From Asaia sp037151935 (GTDB taxonomy: Bacteria > Pseudomonadota > Alphaproteobacteria > Acetobacterales > Acetobacteraceae), in the NCBI RefSeq assembly GCF_051628905.1, contig NZ_CP157575.1, positions 1 through 64,000 on the forward strand: 64,000 nucleotides of DNA. The letters are read 5' to 3'. Under the pieces are notes generated by a model. It ran no database searches, was not told the DNA's origin, and saw only the letters and a program-made list of their open reading frames with translations. Shown here in pieces: positions 43,225 to 51,521 of this stretch. Position numbers and translations under genes: made by a program. Each line of letters opens with the position of its first letter. The stretch's first letter is position 1.

Positions 43225-44924
43225 TGAGCGACACCATGAAGGCAACACCCTGCGCGACAGCACGCCGTCAGGCAGAACGGCACGGGAACTCCGCGGCGTT
43301 GCGCCGTATCCTGCATGTGTGGCGTCCATTTTATGGAAGGCTCGGCTTCGGTCTTCTGCTTTCGGCTCTGGCGCTGCTGAGCAGCCTGGCTTTGATGTGG
43401 AATGCGGGTCTTGGCGTTTCGGCGCTGGCGGTCGGGACGGCTCTTGCTTTTGGAATGCTGCGCCTGTTCGGTGGGGCGCGTATTCTGTTGCGCTATGCCG
43501 AGCGCCTTTTCGCGCATGATGCCATGTTCCGCGCGCTCGCCGCATTGCGTGTCTGGTTCTTTACCCATCTCGCCAGGGGCGCTGCGGCAGGGCTCGGTTT
43601 CAGGCGGGCGGGCGATCTGATGAATCGTCTGGTCGGGGATATCGAGCTTCTCGACAATCTCTATCTCCGCATCGCCATGCCGGTACTGGGTATTGCGGTT
43701 TCTCTGCCCGTTCTGGCGTTCGTCGCAGGCGAGCAGGACTGGCGGCTCGGCGTGATACTCTCCGGACTTTTTGCAATTGCAGCGGTGGTTGTGCCGCTTC
43801 TCGCGGCGCAACAGGCGGCGCAGCGGAGCGGCGAAATGCGTCATGCAGAATCCTCGCTGCGCGTGGCGGCGCTCGATCTCGCAACCGGACTGCGCGAGGC
43901 GCGCGCGTTTTCCGGTGAGGGCCGCCTTGCCGAGCGTATCACGCGGGAAGAAGCGCGGCTGCACCGTGCCCAGCGCGCGCAACAAAGGGCAATGGCAGGG
44001 GCAGGGGCCTTTTCCTATCTCAGCGGACAGGTCGCTCTGGCGGTCATTTTGTTGGCCCTTGCTGGTTTCGCCGGGCTTGGGATGAGTTTTCTCTCCGGTG
44101 TGGCGCTCGTGTTTTTGACCGGTACGGTTTTCGAGTCTGTTGCCACATTGGCACGCACCAGCGTTCTTGCCGGACAGGTCAGCCAGGCGGCGCAGCGCGT
44201 GGTCGCCATAGCCGATCAGGACGTGGCTGTCGCAAAGGGCTGTGCCGCCCCGGAGGCGGGAGATATCGTTTTGCGCGATGTTCACTTCCGCTGGGGGGGC
44301 AGCCGTGCTCCGGTGCTTGATGGATTGTCGATGACCATTCATGCTGGTGAGCATGTTGCGTTGATCGGCCCCTCCGGAGCGGGAAAATCCAGTCTTGCCG
44401 CCCTGCTTCTCAAGGTTGCGGCGCCCGAGCGGGGCGACATCCTGTTCGGGGGGCATACGCTCGATACGCTCGACACGGAGAGCCTGCGTTCGCGTATTGG
44501 CTGGCTATCTCAGGCGACGCATCTCTTTGCCGACACTATTCGCAACAACCTGCTGCTCGGTCGTGAAAATATCGACGATGCACGGCTATGGGACGTGCTG
44601 GAGCGGGCGGGAATTGCAGAAACGGTTCAGGCGCTTCCCGATGGGCTGGATAGCTGGATCGGCGAGAGCGGCACGCGGCTCTCGGGGGGGCAGGGACGAC
44701 GCATCGCCCTGGCGCGGACACTGCTTCAGGATGCGCCCGTCATGGTGCTCGATGAGCCAGCGACCGGGCTCGATTCAGCCACTGAACGCGCTTTTCTCGA
44801 AACGCTGGGACGCACGATGCAGGGCCGCACAGTCATTCTCATCGCTCATCGTCTGACCGGGGTAGAGAGTCTCGATCATGCCTGGCGGCTGGAGGGCGGG
44901 AAGGCGCATCCGCTGCCGCTTTGA
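43224..44924 (+). CDS. cydC: Thiol reductant ABC exporter subunit CydC
   Basis: Partner of CydD. Its 566 residues comprise a membrane domain of about six helices (about 35-320) and an ATPase domain with Walker A GPSGAGKSS near 382, signature LSGGQ near 486, Walker B MVLDEPATGLD near 506 and the His switch IAHRLTG near 540. The initiator ATG shares its A with the CydD stop TGA, so translation is coupled. The order cydD-cydC is the usual one. Confidence 0.93.
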   Translation: MSDTMKATPCATARRQAERHGNSAALRRILHVWRPFYGRLGFGLLLSALALLSSLALMWNAGLGVSALAVGTALAFGMLRLFGGARILLRYAERLFAHDAMFRALAALRVWFFTHLARGAAAGLGFRRAGDLMNRLVGDIELLDNLYLRIAMPVLGIAVSLPVLAFVAGEQDWRLGVILSGLFAIAAVVVPLLAAQQAAQRSGEMRHAESSLRVAALDLATGLREARAFSGEGRLAERITREEARLHRAQRAQQRAMAGAGAFSYLSGQVALAVILLALAGFAGLGMSFLSGVALVFLTGTVFESVATLARTSVLAGQVSQAAQRVVAIADQDVAVAKGCAAPEAGDIVLRDVHFRWGGSRAPVLDGLSMTIHAGEHVALIGPSGAGKSSLAALLLKVAAPERGDILFGGHTLDTLDTESLRSRIGWLSQATHLFADTIRNNLLLGRENIDDARLWDVLERAGIAETVQALPDGLDSWIGESGTRLSGGQGRRIALARTLLQDAPVMVLDEPATGLDSATERAFLETLGRTMQGRTVILIAHRLTGVESLDHAWRLEGGKAHPLPL

Positions 44925-45019
44925 CCGGCGCGAGGGCAGTCTGCTTGACGGAAAGAGTGTCACACGGCAGTGACAGAAACACGGCCCCGTGGATGTCACG
45001 GCGATTCGAAAAGGAAATA

Positions 45020-45418
45020 ATGATGCGTCGTCTGCCTGTGATGTTGTCGGTCTGCGCCCTCGCAGGTCTTTCGGCCTGTACAAGCGGGGCCGATCGCGAC
45101 CGCTACCCTGTCTTTTTCGAACCCGCTTCGACCGCGGTTTCGCCGACGGCACAGGCTATTATTGACAAGGCTGCGGCTGATGCGCGCGATAATCACGCGA
45201 AGACGGTCGAAGTGATCGGTCATTCAGGGGCACATGGCAATCTCTCTGCCGATGAGATGCTTTCTGTCGAGCGCGCGAAGGTCGTTGCTGCGGCTTTGAC
45301 CAAGGCCGGTGTCGGTGGTGCCCAGATCACGCAGATCGCCCATCCGCCCAAGAATAACGAGGATGCCAGTGTTGCCTCGCGTCTCGTGACGATCGAAGTC
45401 GATCCGTCGACACCCTGA
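45020..45418 (+). CDS. Small OmpA-like lipoprotein
   Basis: The 132-residue product starts MMRRLPVMLSVCALAGLSACTSG: a basic start, hydrophobic core and lipobox LSAC (lipidated Cys near 20). The mature part resembles a short OmpA-C-like (peptidoglycan-associated) domain: FFEPASTAVSPTAQAIIDKAAA near 31, then VEVIGHSGAHGNLSADEMLSVERAKVVAAAL, the usual G-H-x-D-like turn and RA-helix, although the peptidoglycan-binding Asp/Arg pair is only partly visible. Alternative ATG three bases later. recQ begins 29 bases downstream. Confidence 0.8.
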   Translation: MMRRLPVMLSVCALAGLSACTSGADRDRYPVFFEPASTAVSPTAQAIIDKAAADARDNHAKTVEVIGHSGAHGNLSADEMLSVERAKVVAAALTKAGVGGAQITQIAHPPKNNEDASVASRLVTIEVDPSTP

Positions 45419-45447
45419 TCCTCCAGTAACGCGACATACCCCGCTCT

Positions 45448-47283
45448 TTGACCGGCACCGATCCCTTTTCTCCAGGCAGCGATGAGAACCCTGATGCGGT
45501 TCTGAAGCGCGTCTTTGGTTTCGACACGTTTCGCGGCCAGCAGGAAGAAGTGATCGGTGCCGTCATGGCAGGCGAGGATGTGCTCGTCATCATGCCTACC
45601 GGCGGAGGAAAAAGCCTCTGTTATCAGGTGCCTGCGTTATGCCGACCAGGCATGGGCATTGTCATCTCCCCGCTGATTGCGTTGATGGACGACCAGGTGG
45701 CCGCCCTCCGCCAGCTCGGTGTCAACGCCGCAGCGCTGCATTCCGAACTTCCCCCCGATCGCCTAGACCAGACACGCGCCGATCTGCGAGAGGGACGTAT
45801 CGATCTTCTATATGTCTCCCCGGAGCGGCTTGTGTCACCCGGCACGGCGCGTTGGCTGGCGCGCAACCCGATTTCGGTGCTCGCGATAGACGAAGCGCAT
45901 TGCGTTTCTGCCTGGGGGCATGAGTTCCGGCCCGAATATCGCGCTCTGGCCGATCTGCCGAGCGTCTTCCCTAGCGTGCCGCGTATCGCCCTGACAGCGA
46001 CCGCCGACTCTCGCACGCAGGACGACATCCTGCTGGCGCTGGGCATGCCCGATGCGAAGCGGCTGACATCGAGCTTTCACCGTCCCAATCTCTTTCTGGC
46101 GGCGTTGCCCAAAGGATCGGAGACGAAGCAGGTTCAGGACGCTCTCACACCCCATCGCGAAGATGCGGCGATCGTCTATTGCGGCAGTCGTAACCGGACC
46201 GAGCGCATGGCGAAAAGCCTCCGGGAGCGGGGTTTCAACGCACTGCCTTATCATGCCGGTCTTTCGTCACAGGAAAAACACGCGACTCTCATGCGGTTTC
46301 GCAGCGGCGAGCCCATGGTGATCGTTGCAACTGTCGCTTTCGGCATGGGGATCGACCGGCCCGATGTGCGCTGCGTCGTTCATCTCGACATGCCCGCCTC
46401 GCCCGAGGCCTATTATCAGCAGATCGGTCGTGCCGGACGTGACGGGGAGCCTGCGGATACGCTGCTGCTCTATGGCGGTGAAGACATGGCCCGCGCCCGT
46501 CACTGGCTCGAGCAATCGACGGCGCCGGACACCGAAAAGCGTGTGATGCACGCGCGTCTCGAAAGCATGATCGCGCTGACCGAGACAGTCGGCTGCCGAA
46601 CCAAGGCGCTCCTGGCCTGTTTCGGCGAGGCGCTCTCAACGCCGTGCGGGCATTGCGATAATTGCCGCACCCCCGCCGAGACATTCGACGGCACCGAGGC
46701 AGCGCAGAAAGTGCTTTCGGCAATCTATCGCACTGGCCAGCGTTTCGGCGCCGTGCATCTGACGACCGTCTTGCGCGGGAAGCTGACAGAGGCCATCGAG
46801 CGCCATGCCCATCAGCATCTGACGGTGTTCGGTGTGGGCAAGGAGCATTCCGAGCAATGGTGGCGCGGAGTCATTCGTCAACTGATCGCGCGCGGCGCGA
46901 TCAGAATGAGCGGCGAGCATGGCGCGCTCGGCCTGGATGTCGAGTCAGCGCGTCCCTTGCTACGCGGAGAAGAAAGCCTGCGCCTGCGTGTGGACCCGCT
47001 CAGGCCTGCGGCGAGTGCCGGTAGAGTAGCGTCGTCCTCCACGTTGATAGACTCGCTTGATGACCGGGAGCGGCACCGTTTCGATGCGCTGCGTCAGTGG
47101 CGACGTGACGAGGCGCGGGAACAGGAGATTCCCCCTTACGTCATTTTTCACGACGCGGTGCTCACCGAAATTGCACGTGAAAATCCGGAGAGCGTGGAAG
47201 AGCTGTCGTTGATAAAGGGCGTGGGGGCGTCGAAGCTCAAACGGTACGGCGATGCAGTCATCGAAGCTCTTTCTGAAACCTAG
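45448..47283 (+). CDS. recQ: ATP-dependent DNA helicase RecQ
   Basis: A 3'-5' helicase for recombination and repair. The 611-residue protein has Walker A MPTGGGKSLCYQVPAL near 50, the DEAH box AIDEAHCVSAWGHEFRP near 149, helicase motif VI QQIGRAGRDGEPADT near 325, a zinc-binding set (CLACFG to CGHCDNCR, near 388-410), an RQC winged helix and a C-terminal HRDC domain (about 530-605). The start codon is TTG; the product MTGTDPFSPG lines up with the family shortly after. Full length. Confidence 0.96.
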   Translation: MTGTDPFSPGSDENPDAVLKRVFGFDTFRGQQEEVIGAVMAGEDVLVIMPTGGGKSLCYQVPALCRPGMGIVISPLIALMDDQVAALRQLGVNAAALHSELPPDRLDQTRADLREGRIDLLYVSPERLVSPGTARWLARNPISVLAIDEAHCVSAWGHEFRPEYRALADLPSVFPSVPRIALTATADSRTQDDILLALGMPDAKRLTSSFHRPNLFLAALPKGSETKQVQDALTPHREDAAIVYCGSRNRTERMAKSLRERGFNALPYHAGLSSQEKHATLMRFRSGEPMVIVATVAFGMGIDRPDVRCVVHLDMPASPEAYYQQIGRAGRDGEPADTLLLYGGEDMARARHWLEQSTAPDTEKRVMHARLESMIALTETVGCRTKALLACFGEALSTPCGHCDNCRTPAETFDGTEAAQKVLSAIYRTGQRFGAVHLTTVLRGKLTEAIERHAHQHLTVFGVGKEHSEQWWRGVIRQLIARGAIRMSGEHGALGLDVESARPLLRGEESLRLRVDPLRPAASAGRVASSSTLIDSLDDRERHRFDALRQWRRDEAREQEIPPYVIFHDAVLTEIARENPESVEELSLIKGVGASKLKRYGDAVIEALSET

Positions 47284-47377
47284 TTTTCTATGAGTCAGGC
47301 GGCTCGTCGCCAGAGGCAGCCTGCAACGTGCCGAGGCGAATAATTTGTCTACTGTCCGATATCTGGCGGGGCAAACA

Positions 47378-47411
47378 GGCATGATCGAGCTCAATAAGAC
47401 CCATGCCTGAC
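47378..47411. terminator. Possible terminator between recQ and the porin gene
   Basis: CAGGCATG (47378-47385) and CATGCCTG (47404-47411) form a perfect 8-bp stem with an 18-base loop between two convergent genes. There is no strong T-tract, so the call is tentative. Confidence 0.35.
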
Positions 47412-47482
47412 TTTGCGCGGTACTTTTGGCAGATAGTCAGCCTCAGATTCGTTCGGCATGGCGCAATGACCTGACAGCGGCG

Positions 47483-48745
47483 TCAGAAACCGATCATGGC
47501 ATCGCCACCGAAGGTGAACATGCCGGTGTTGCGCCCATCGTTGAACGGAGAGGTGCCGTTGAGCGAGCGGTCGAAGCGGATCTCGGGACGCAAAGCAAAA
47601 ACGCGAATGCCGTGACCCAGATCGGGGCGGTAGGTGACGCCCAGTGTGAGTGCGCCATAGGTGGTGGCAGGCGCCGTCTGCACGGGCGCATAGCCGCCGA
47701 GGAAGGCATTCATGTAAGCCTGGTTCGTCAGGAAGTTGACGACGAACATGCCGCTGTTATCGCGATAGAGTTCGCCGCGATAATTGAAGGTCAGGCTCGG
47801 GGTGATCTTGTAGGCAGCGAAAGTGACAACGCTCCAGGTCTCGGCGCGCAGACCGTCATCATGCAGGAAGTTGAATTCGCCGGTCAGGCTGAGCTTGTCA
47901 TTGACCGTATAGAAGGCCGCAATGTCATTCCACCAGCGTTGTGCCGTGTTGGCACGCGGGCCAAGCGCCGCAACAGCGTTTTCAGGACCCACGCGGGACA
48001 GTTCGGCAATGTTCAGCTTGCCATGGGCGAGACCGTTCAGGTTGAAGCCGAAATAGCCGGCGGCGGCATTGTTGTTGTCGTTGCGGCCCCATGTGGTCTG
48101 GTTGCCGGTATCGACACCGAAATTGAAGTCGATCATCGGGGTGACATGCCAGTGGAACATGGCACCGAGATGCTCGAACGGCACGGAATACTGCGATGTA
48201 TAGGCCAGGGAATAGAAGGGGCGCAGCGTCGGATCGAGCACCTCGACACCCATGGGGGCTGGCAGGATGCCCGCCTGCATGTCGATGCCGCCCTTGGAGA
48301 ATATCGGCGCATGAACGTCGATATGGGCCTGAGCCGGAAGAAGCTGATAGCGGTCGCTCGTCACTTTGTTCGACAGGCCGAGCAGGTGGTAATAACGGGC
48401 ATCGGAGCCGTAAAGCGCTTCGAGCATGAACCCGACCTGAAATTCGGACTTGGTTGGATCGATCGCCTTGGAGAGGGTGAGGCTGATCTGGTTCAGCTGC
48501 GCCTGATTGGCATGGTCGCCCAGAAAATTGCCGAAATTGATGCCGTTATCGGGGCGGGCCGGATTGGCCATGATGCCGCCTTCGATGAGCCCTGACAGGT
48601 TGACGCCCTGTAGCCAGGGGTTGGAGGCCGTCTTGAACAGGGCGATTTCGGCACGGGCCGGTTCCTGCATCGCGGTCGTGGCGAGGAAAATAACTGTCGC
48701 CGTTGCGGTCACTTTGCGGCGTTTTGAGATGAGATGGCGCATCAA
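47483..48745 (-). CDS. Outer-membrane beta-barrel protein (putative BBP2-type porin)
   Basis: The 420-residue product has a signal peptide (about 1-33, ending MQEPARA) and a mature sequence of alternating polar and hydrophobic strands rich in Gly, Asn and aromatic residues, ending in F (DAMIGF), the signature for insertion by the Bam machinery. WLQGVNLSGLIEGGIM near 44 and FNFGVDTGNQTTWG near 206 resemble the OmpL-like beta-barrel porin-2 group. The solute is unknown. It is monocistronic, with about 190 bases of upstream DNA, and converges with recQ. Confidence 0.82.
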   Translation of the reverse strand: MMRHLISKRRKVTATATVIFLATTAMQEPARAEIALFKTASNPWLQGVNLSGLIEGGIMANPARPDNGINFGNFLGDHANQAQLNQISLTLSKAIDPTKSEFQVGFMLEALYGSDARYYHLLGLSNKVTSDRYQLLPAQAHIDVHAPIFSKGGIDMQAGILPAPMGVEVLDPTLRPFYSLAYTSQYSVPFEHLGAMFHWHVTPMIDFNFGVDTGNQTTWGRNDNNNAAAGYFGFNLNGLAHGKLNIAELSRVGPENAVAALGPRANTAQRWWNDIAAFYTVNDKLSLTGEFNFLHDDGLRAETWSVVTFAAYKITPSLTFNYRGELYRDNSGMFVVNFLTNQAYMNAFLGGYAPVQTAPATTYGALTLGVTYRPDLGHGIRVFALRPEIRFDRSLNGTSPFNDGRNTGMFTFGGDAMIGF

Positions 48746-48934
48746 ATTTTCTCCCCCTGTTCAGAAGGGGTGTTTTCGCGCGGAACGCCATAGTGGAAAC
48801 AGAGGCGGTAATTCGCGGTTTTATAGGAATTTCATAGTGTGAAGGAAACGCAGCGATGTCCCTGGAGGGAGCGAGTGAGTCATCCCCGTTCCCTCTGACA
48901 ATGTTGCGGTCGTGGTGCTGACGGCATCGCGGGT

Positions 48935-49417
48935 TTAATCGCGCAGTTTGAAGCTCACGGTCGTGCTAGAACCGCCCAGATATTTGAAGGTAAGAGGCAC
49001 GGTGTCGCCAGTTTTGATCGTGTCGGGAAAGTTACGGCAGATCAGGTGATAACCGCCCTCGGGGAAGACCATGGTCATATCGCCCGGGATAGTGAAATGC
49101 GAAAAGAGATTTGCCGTGTGGCTGGTTACCTCCTGTTCGCTGTGAAAAGCCTCGATGTCGCTGCAATCCGGCGAGGTCACTCCCGAAATCAGATGGGGTT
49201 CATGCCCCTTATTAACAATTGTGAAATAAGCCGCTGCGAGAGTGGGGTAACGGGGTGCACGCCGTATCCAGCCCTCGATGGAGATATCGCGATTGGCGTT
49301 TTTCTGCCCGGGGAGGTTATTATCGTCTGTCTGGGCATACGCTTCAGGCAGCGTCAGCGCTGAGCCTGTCATAAAAACCGTCACGAGCGATGCCAGAATA
49401 GCTTGCACTCTTTTCAC
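48935..49417 (-). CDS. PCuAC-like periplasmic protein, copper-ligand motif degenerate
   Basis: The 160-residue product has a signal peptide (MKRVQAILASLVTVFMTGSA, then ending near PEAYAQ) and a cupredoxin-like domain of the PCu(A)C copper-chaperone family: APRYPTLAAAYFTIVNKGHE near 53 and MVFPEGGYHLICRN near 115. The family Cu(I) set is H(M)-x10-M-x21-H-x-M. Here His residues remain (FHSEQEV, GYHLI) but the Met positions read Ser, Leu and Ile. I chose a GTG start because AAGGAG lies seven bases before it; an ATG at 49468 is the longer alternative. It is divergent from nrdR. Confidence 0.78.
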   Translation of the reverse strand: MKRVQAILASLVTVFMTGSALTLPEAYAQTDDNNLPGQKNANRDISIEGWIRRAPRYPTLAAAYFTIVNKGHEPHLISGVTSPDCSDIEAFHSEQEVTSHTANLFSHFTIPGDMTMVFPEGGYHLICRNFPDTIKTGDTVPLTFKYLGGSSTTVSFKLRD

Positions 49418-49491
49418 CGATACGCTCCTTTCTGCCCCCGGTCCGAGCGGCCGGGTTCGTGCCATCATCTGCCCATCAGGGGGAAACTCTT

Positions 49492-50004
49492 ATGAATTGT
49501 CCGTTCTGCGGCCATGAAGATACGCAGGTCAAGGATAGTCGTTCGACTGATGATGGTGCGGCAATTCGTCGACGTCGCGTCTGCGCCGGATGTGCCCAGC
49601 GTTTCACGACGATAGAGCGGGTGCAATTGCGTGAACTCGTGGTGACCAAGATGGATGGCCGCCGCGTGCCTTTCGATCGCGACAAGCTGGCACGTTCGAT
49701 CCGCATCGCGCTGCGCAAGCGCCCGGTGGAGGAAGAGCGCCAGGAGCGTATCGTGAACGGGCTGGTACGTCAGCTCGAAGCCTCGGGGGAGGCAGAAATT
49801 TCTTCGTCGCGCATCGGCGAATTGGCGATGGATGCATTGCACAGCATCGACGGTGTCGCTTATGTGCGCTTTGCAAGTGTGTATCGCGATTTTCGCGAAG
49901 TAGAGGCTTTCTCGAAGCTTTTGACGGATATGCGTCCCGGTGAGGAGGGAGGGCTCCTGCCTGCCCCCGGCAAGCGCGAGAAAGACAAGGAAACAGGAAA
50001 ATGA
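49492..50004 (+). CDS. nrdR: Transcriptional repressor NrdR
   Basis: NrdR senses nucleotides and represses ribonucleotide reductase genes. The 170-residue protein has an N-terminal zinc ribbon with MNCPFCGHED and VCAGCAQRFTT (four Cys within the first 35 residues) and an ATP-cone domain (about 47-137, LVVTKMDGRRVPFDRDKLAR). The chosen ATG gives the canonical N-terminus. Its stop overlaps the nusB start by four bases. A function-independent operon nrdR-nusB-thiL follows. Confidence 0.96.
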   Translation: MNCPFCGHEDTQVKDSRSTDDGAAIRRRRVCAGCAQRFTTIERVQLRELVVTKMDGRRVPFDRDKLARSIRIALRKRPVEEERQERIVNGLVRQLEASGEAEISSSRIGELAMDALHSIDGVAYVRFASVYRDFREVEAFSKLLTDMRPGEEGGLLPAPGKREKDKETGK

Positions 50005-50513
50005 CCGACCAAGCCCAGACCAAGAACCCGCCCAAGCGTTCGCGTACCGTTGCTCGTGTTGCGGCTGTTCAGGCGCTGTTTCAGTGCGAGCAGGGGGGCG
50101 AAAATGCCGAGACGGTCATCAACCAGTTCCAGCGTCACCGTCTGGGGTCGAGCCAGGAAGACGGTTTTGAAGAAGGCTATGTGCCCGATGCCGATTTCCG
50201 TCTTTTCGGTCTGATCGTGAAGGGTACGACGCTCGCTCAGGATCGTATCGACGAAGCTCTGGTTGGCGCGTTGCCGGCAAGCTGGCCGCTTGCGCGTCTC
50301 GACCCGGTTTTGCGCGCCCTTCTGCGTGCGGCTCTGTGGGAGCTGGGTGAGGACACGCCGGCGCGTGTCGTGATCAACGAATATCTCGATGTCGCACACG
50401 GATTTTTCTCCGGTGACGAGGCCCGCCTCGTGAATGGTGTGCTGGACGCCATCAGCAAGAACCGTAGCGCAACAAAAGAGAATGCATCCCAGAACGAGCT
50501 CGACGCTGGCTGA
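50001..50513 (+). CDS. nusB: Transcription antitermination factor NusB
   Basis: NusB binds boxA RNA with NusE and supports antitermination of rRNA operons. The 170-residue all-helical protein begins with a basic tail and RTVARVAAVQALFQCEQGG near 12-30, the canonical opening, and carries PLARLDPVLRALLRAALWEL near 94 and VINEYLDVAHGFFSGDEARL near 121 with VNGVLDAI. It overlaps nrdR by four bases; thiL starts one base after its stop. The riboflavin genes (ribE, ribH) that often lie between nrdR and nusB are absent. Confidence 0.95.
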   Translation: MTDQAQTKNPPKRSRTVARVAAVQALFQCEQGGENAETVINQFQRHRLGSSQEDGFEEGYVPDADFRLFGLIVKGTTLAQDRIDEALVGALPASWPLARLDPVLRALLRAALWELGEDTPARVVINEYLDVAHGFFSGDEARLVNGVLDAISKNRSATKENASQNELDAG

Positions 50514-50514
50514 A

Positions 50515-51459
50515 ATGAGCGGCGGCGAGTTCGATTTCATCGAGCGCTTCTTCAAGCCGCTGGCAGGAGAAGGTGCGCTCGGGCTGAGTGACGATGCAGC
50601 CCTGTACGATCTGCCATCGGACAGGCAGATGATCCTCTCGACCGATACGCTGGTCGAGGCCGTTCATTTTCTGCCTGACGATCCGGCTGAGACGATCAGC
50701 CGCAAATTGCTGCGTGTCAGCCTGTCCGATTGTGCGGCCATGGGGGCAGTGCCTAAGGCGTATCTGCTGAATGTCAGCCGTCCTGCCTCGTTCGACGACC
50801 AATGGTTTGCGAGCTTCAGCACCGGTCTTGCGCTCGATCAGGCCCAGTACGGCGTGCGCTTGCTGGGCGGCGATACGACTGGCACACGCGGCCCGCTCGT
50901 CCTCGGCCTGACGATCCTCGGCGAGGTGGCGCGAGGGAAGGCCGTCAGCCGGGCTGGTGCCATTGTGGGGGACGATCTCTGGGTGACGGGCACGATCGGC
51001 GATGCCGCGCTTGGGTTACAGGCCCTTCTTGGCGAATTGCCCGACCCGGAGGGTTATCTGACGGGGCGCTATCGTCTGCCGCAGCCACGCGTGGGATTCC
51101 CGCTACAGGATCTGGCCAGTGCGGGATTGGATGTGTCTGACGGGCTGGTACAGGACGCCGGGCATCTGGCCCATGAAAGCGGGGTTGCCATCGAAATCGA
51201 GGCCGACGCCGTTCCCCTTTCTGCACAGGCGCGTGCGGCTGGTCCTGCGTGGTTCGAGACCTGTCTGACGGGCGGAGATGACTATGAGCTCTTGTTTGCA
51301 GCGCCCAGAACAAGCGCCGTGCAAATCATCGAAGCCGGGAAGGCTGCAGGACTGCCCGTGACCCGTATCGGGCGTGTCATCGCCGGGCATGGTGTCAGGG
51401 TGCTCGACAGCGAGCGGTGCGAGGTCAAACTGTCACGGCAGGGATGGCAGCATTTCTGA
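50515..51459 (+). CDS. thiL: Thiamine-monophosphate kinase
   Basis: ThiL phosphorylates thiamine monophosphate to thiamine diphosphate, the cofactor of PDH E1. The 314-residue AIR-synthase-fold protein has LGLSDDAALYDLPS near 22 (metal-binding Asp pair), STDTLVEAVHFLPD near 43, SLSDCAAMGAVPKA near 69, LGGDTTGTRGPL near 117 and GLDVSDGLVQDAGHLAHE near 203. Start at MSGGEFDFIERFF; the frame upstream is a shadow of nusB. It ends in tandem hairpins at 51465-51513. Confidence 0.95.
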   Translation: MSGGEFDFIERFFKPLAGEGALGLSDDAALYDLPSDRQMILSTDTLVEAVHFLPDDPAETISRKLLRVSLSDCAAMGAVPKAYLLNVSRPASFDDQWFASFSTGLALDQAQYGVRLLGGDTTGTRGPLVLGLTILGEVARGKAVSRAGAIVGDDLWVTGTIGDAALGLQALLGELPDPEGYLTGRYRLPQPRVGFPLQDLASAGLDVSDGLVQDAGHLAHESGVAIEIEADAVPLSAQARAAGPAWFETCLTGGDDYELLFAAPRTSAVQIIEAGKAAGLPVTRIGRVIAGHGVRVLDSERCEVKLSRQGWQHF

Positions 51460-51464
51460 ACGGG

Positions 51465-51513
51465 AGAAGGCCGACCCGAAGGGGGCGGCCTTCTGCCCTG
51501 CCTGCGAGGCAGG
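51465..51513. terminator. Tandem hairpins between thiL and the GNAT-like gene
   Basis: AGAAGGCCG (51465-51473) pairs with CGGCCTTCT (51486-51494), and CCTGCC (51497-51502) pairs with GGCAGG (51508-51513). Both stems are perfect. They lie in the 62-base gap of two convergent genes; T-tracts are poor. Confidence 0.55.
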
Positions 51514-51521
51514 CTTATCTC

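Noticed and set aside
42085..44456. Two overlapping long antisense frames (486 and 435 residues) across cydD and cydC
   Set aside because: Their size is a by-product of high GC; cydD and cydC carry intact ABC motifs in the sense frames.
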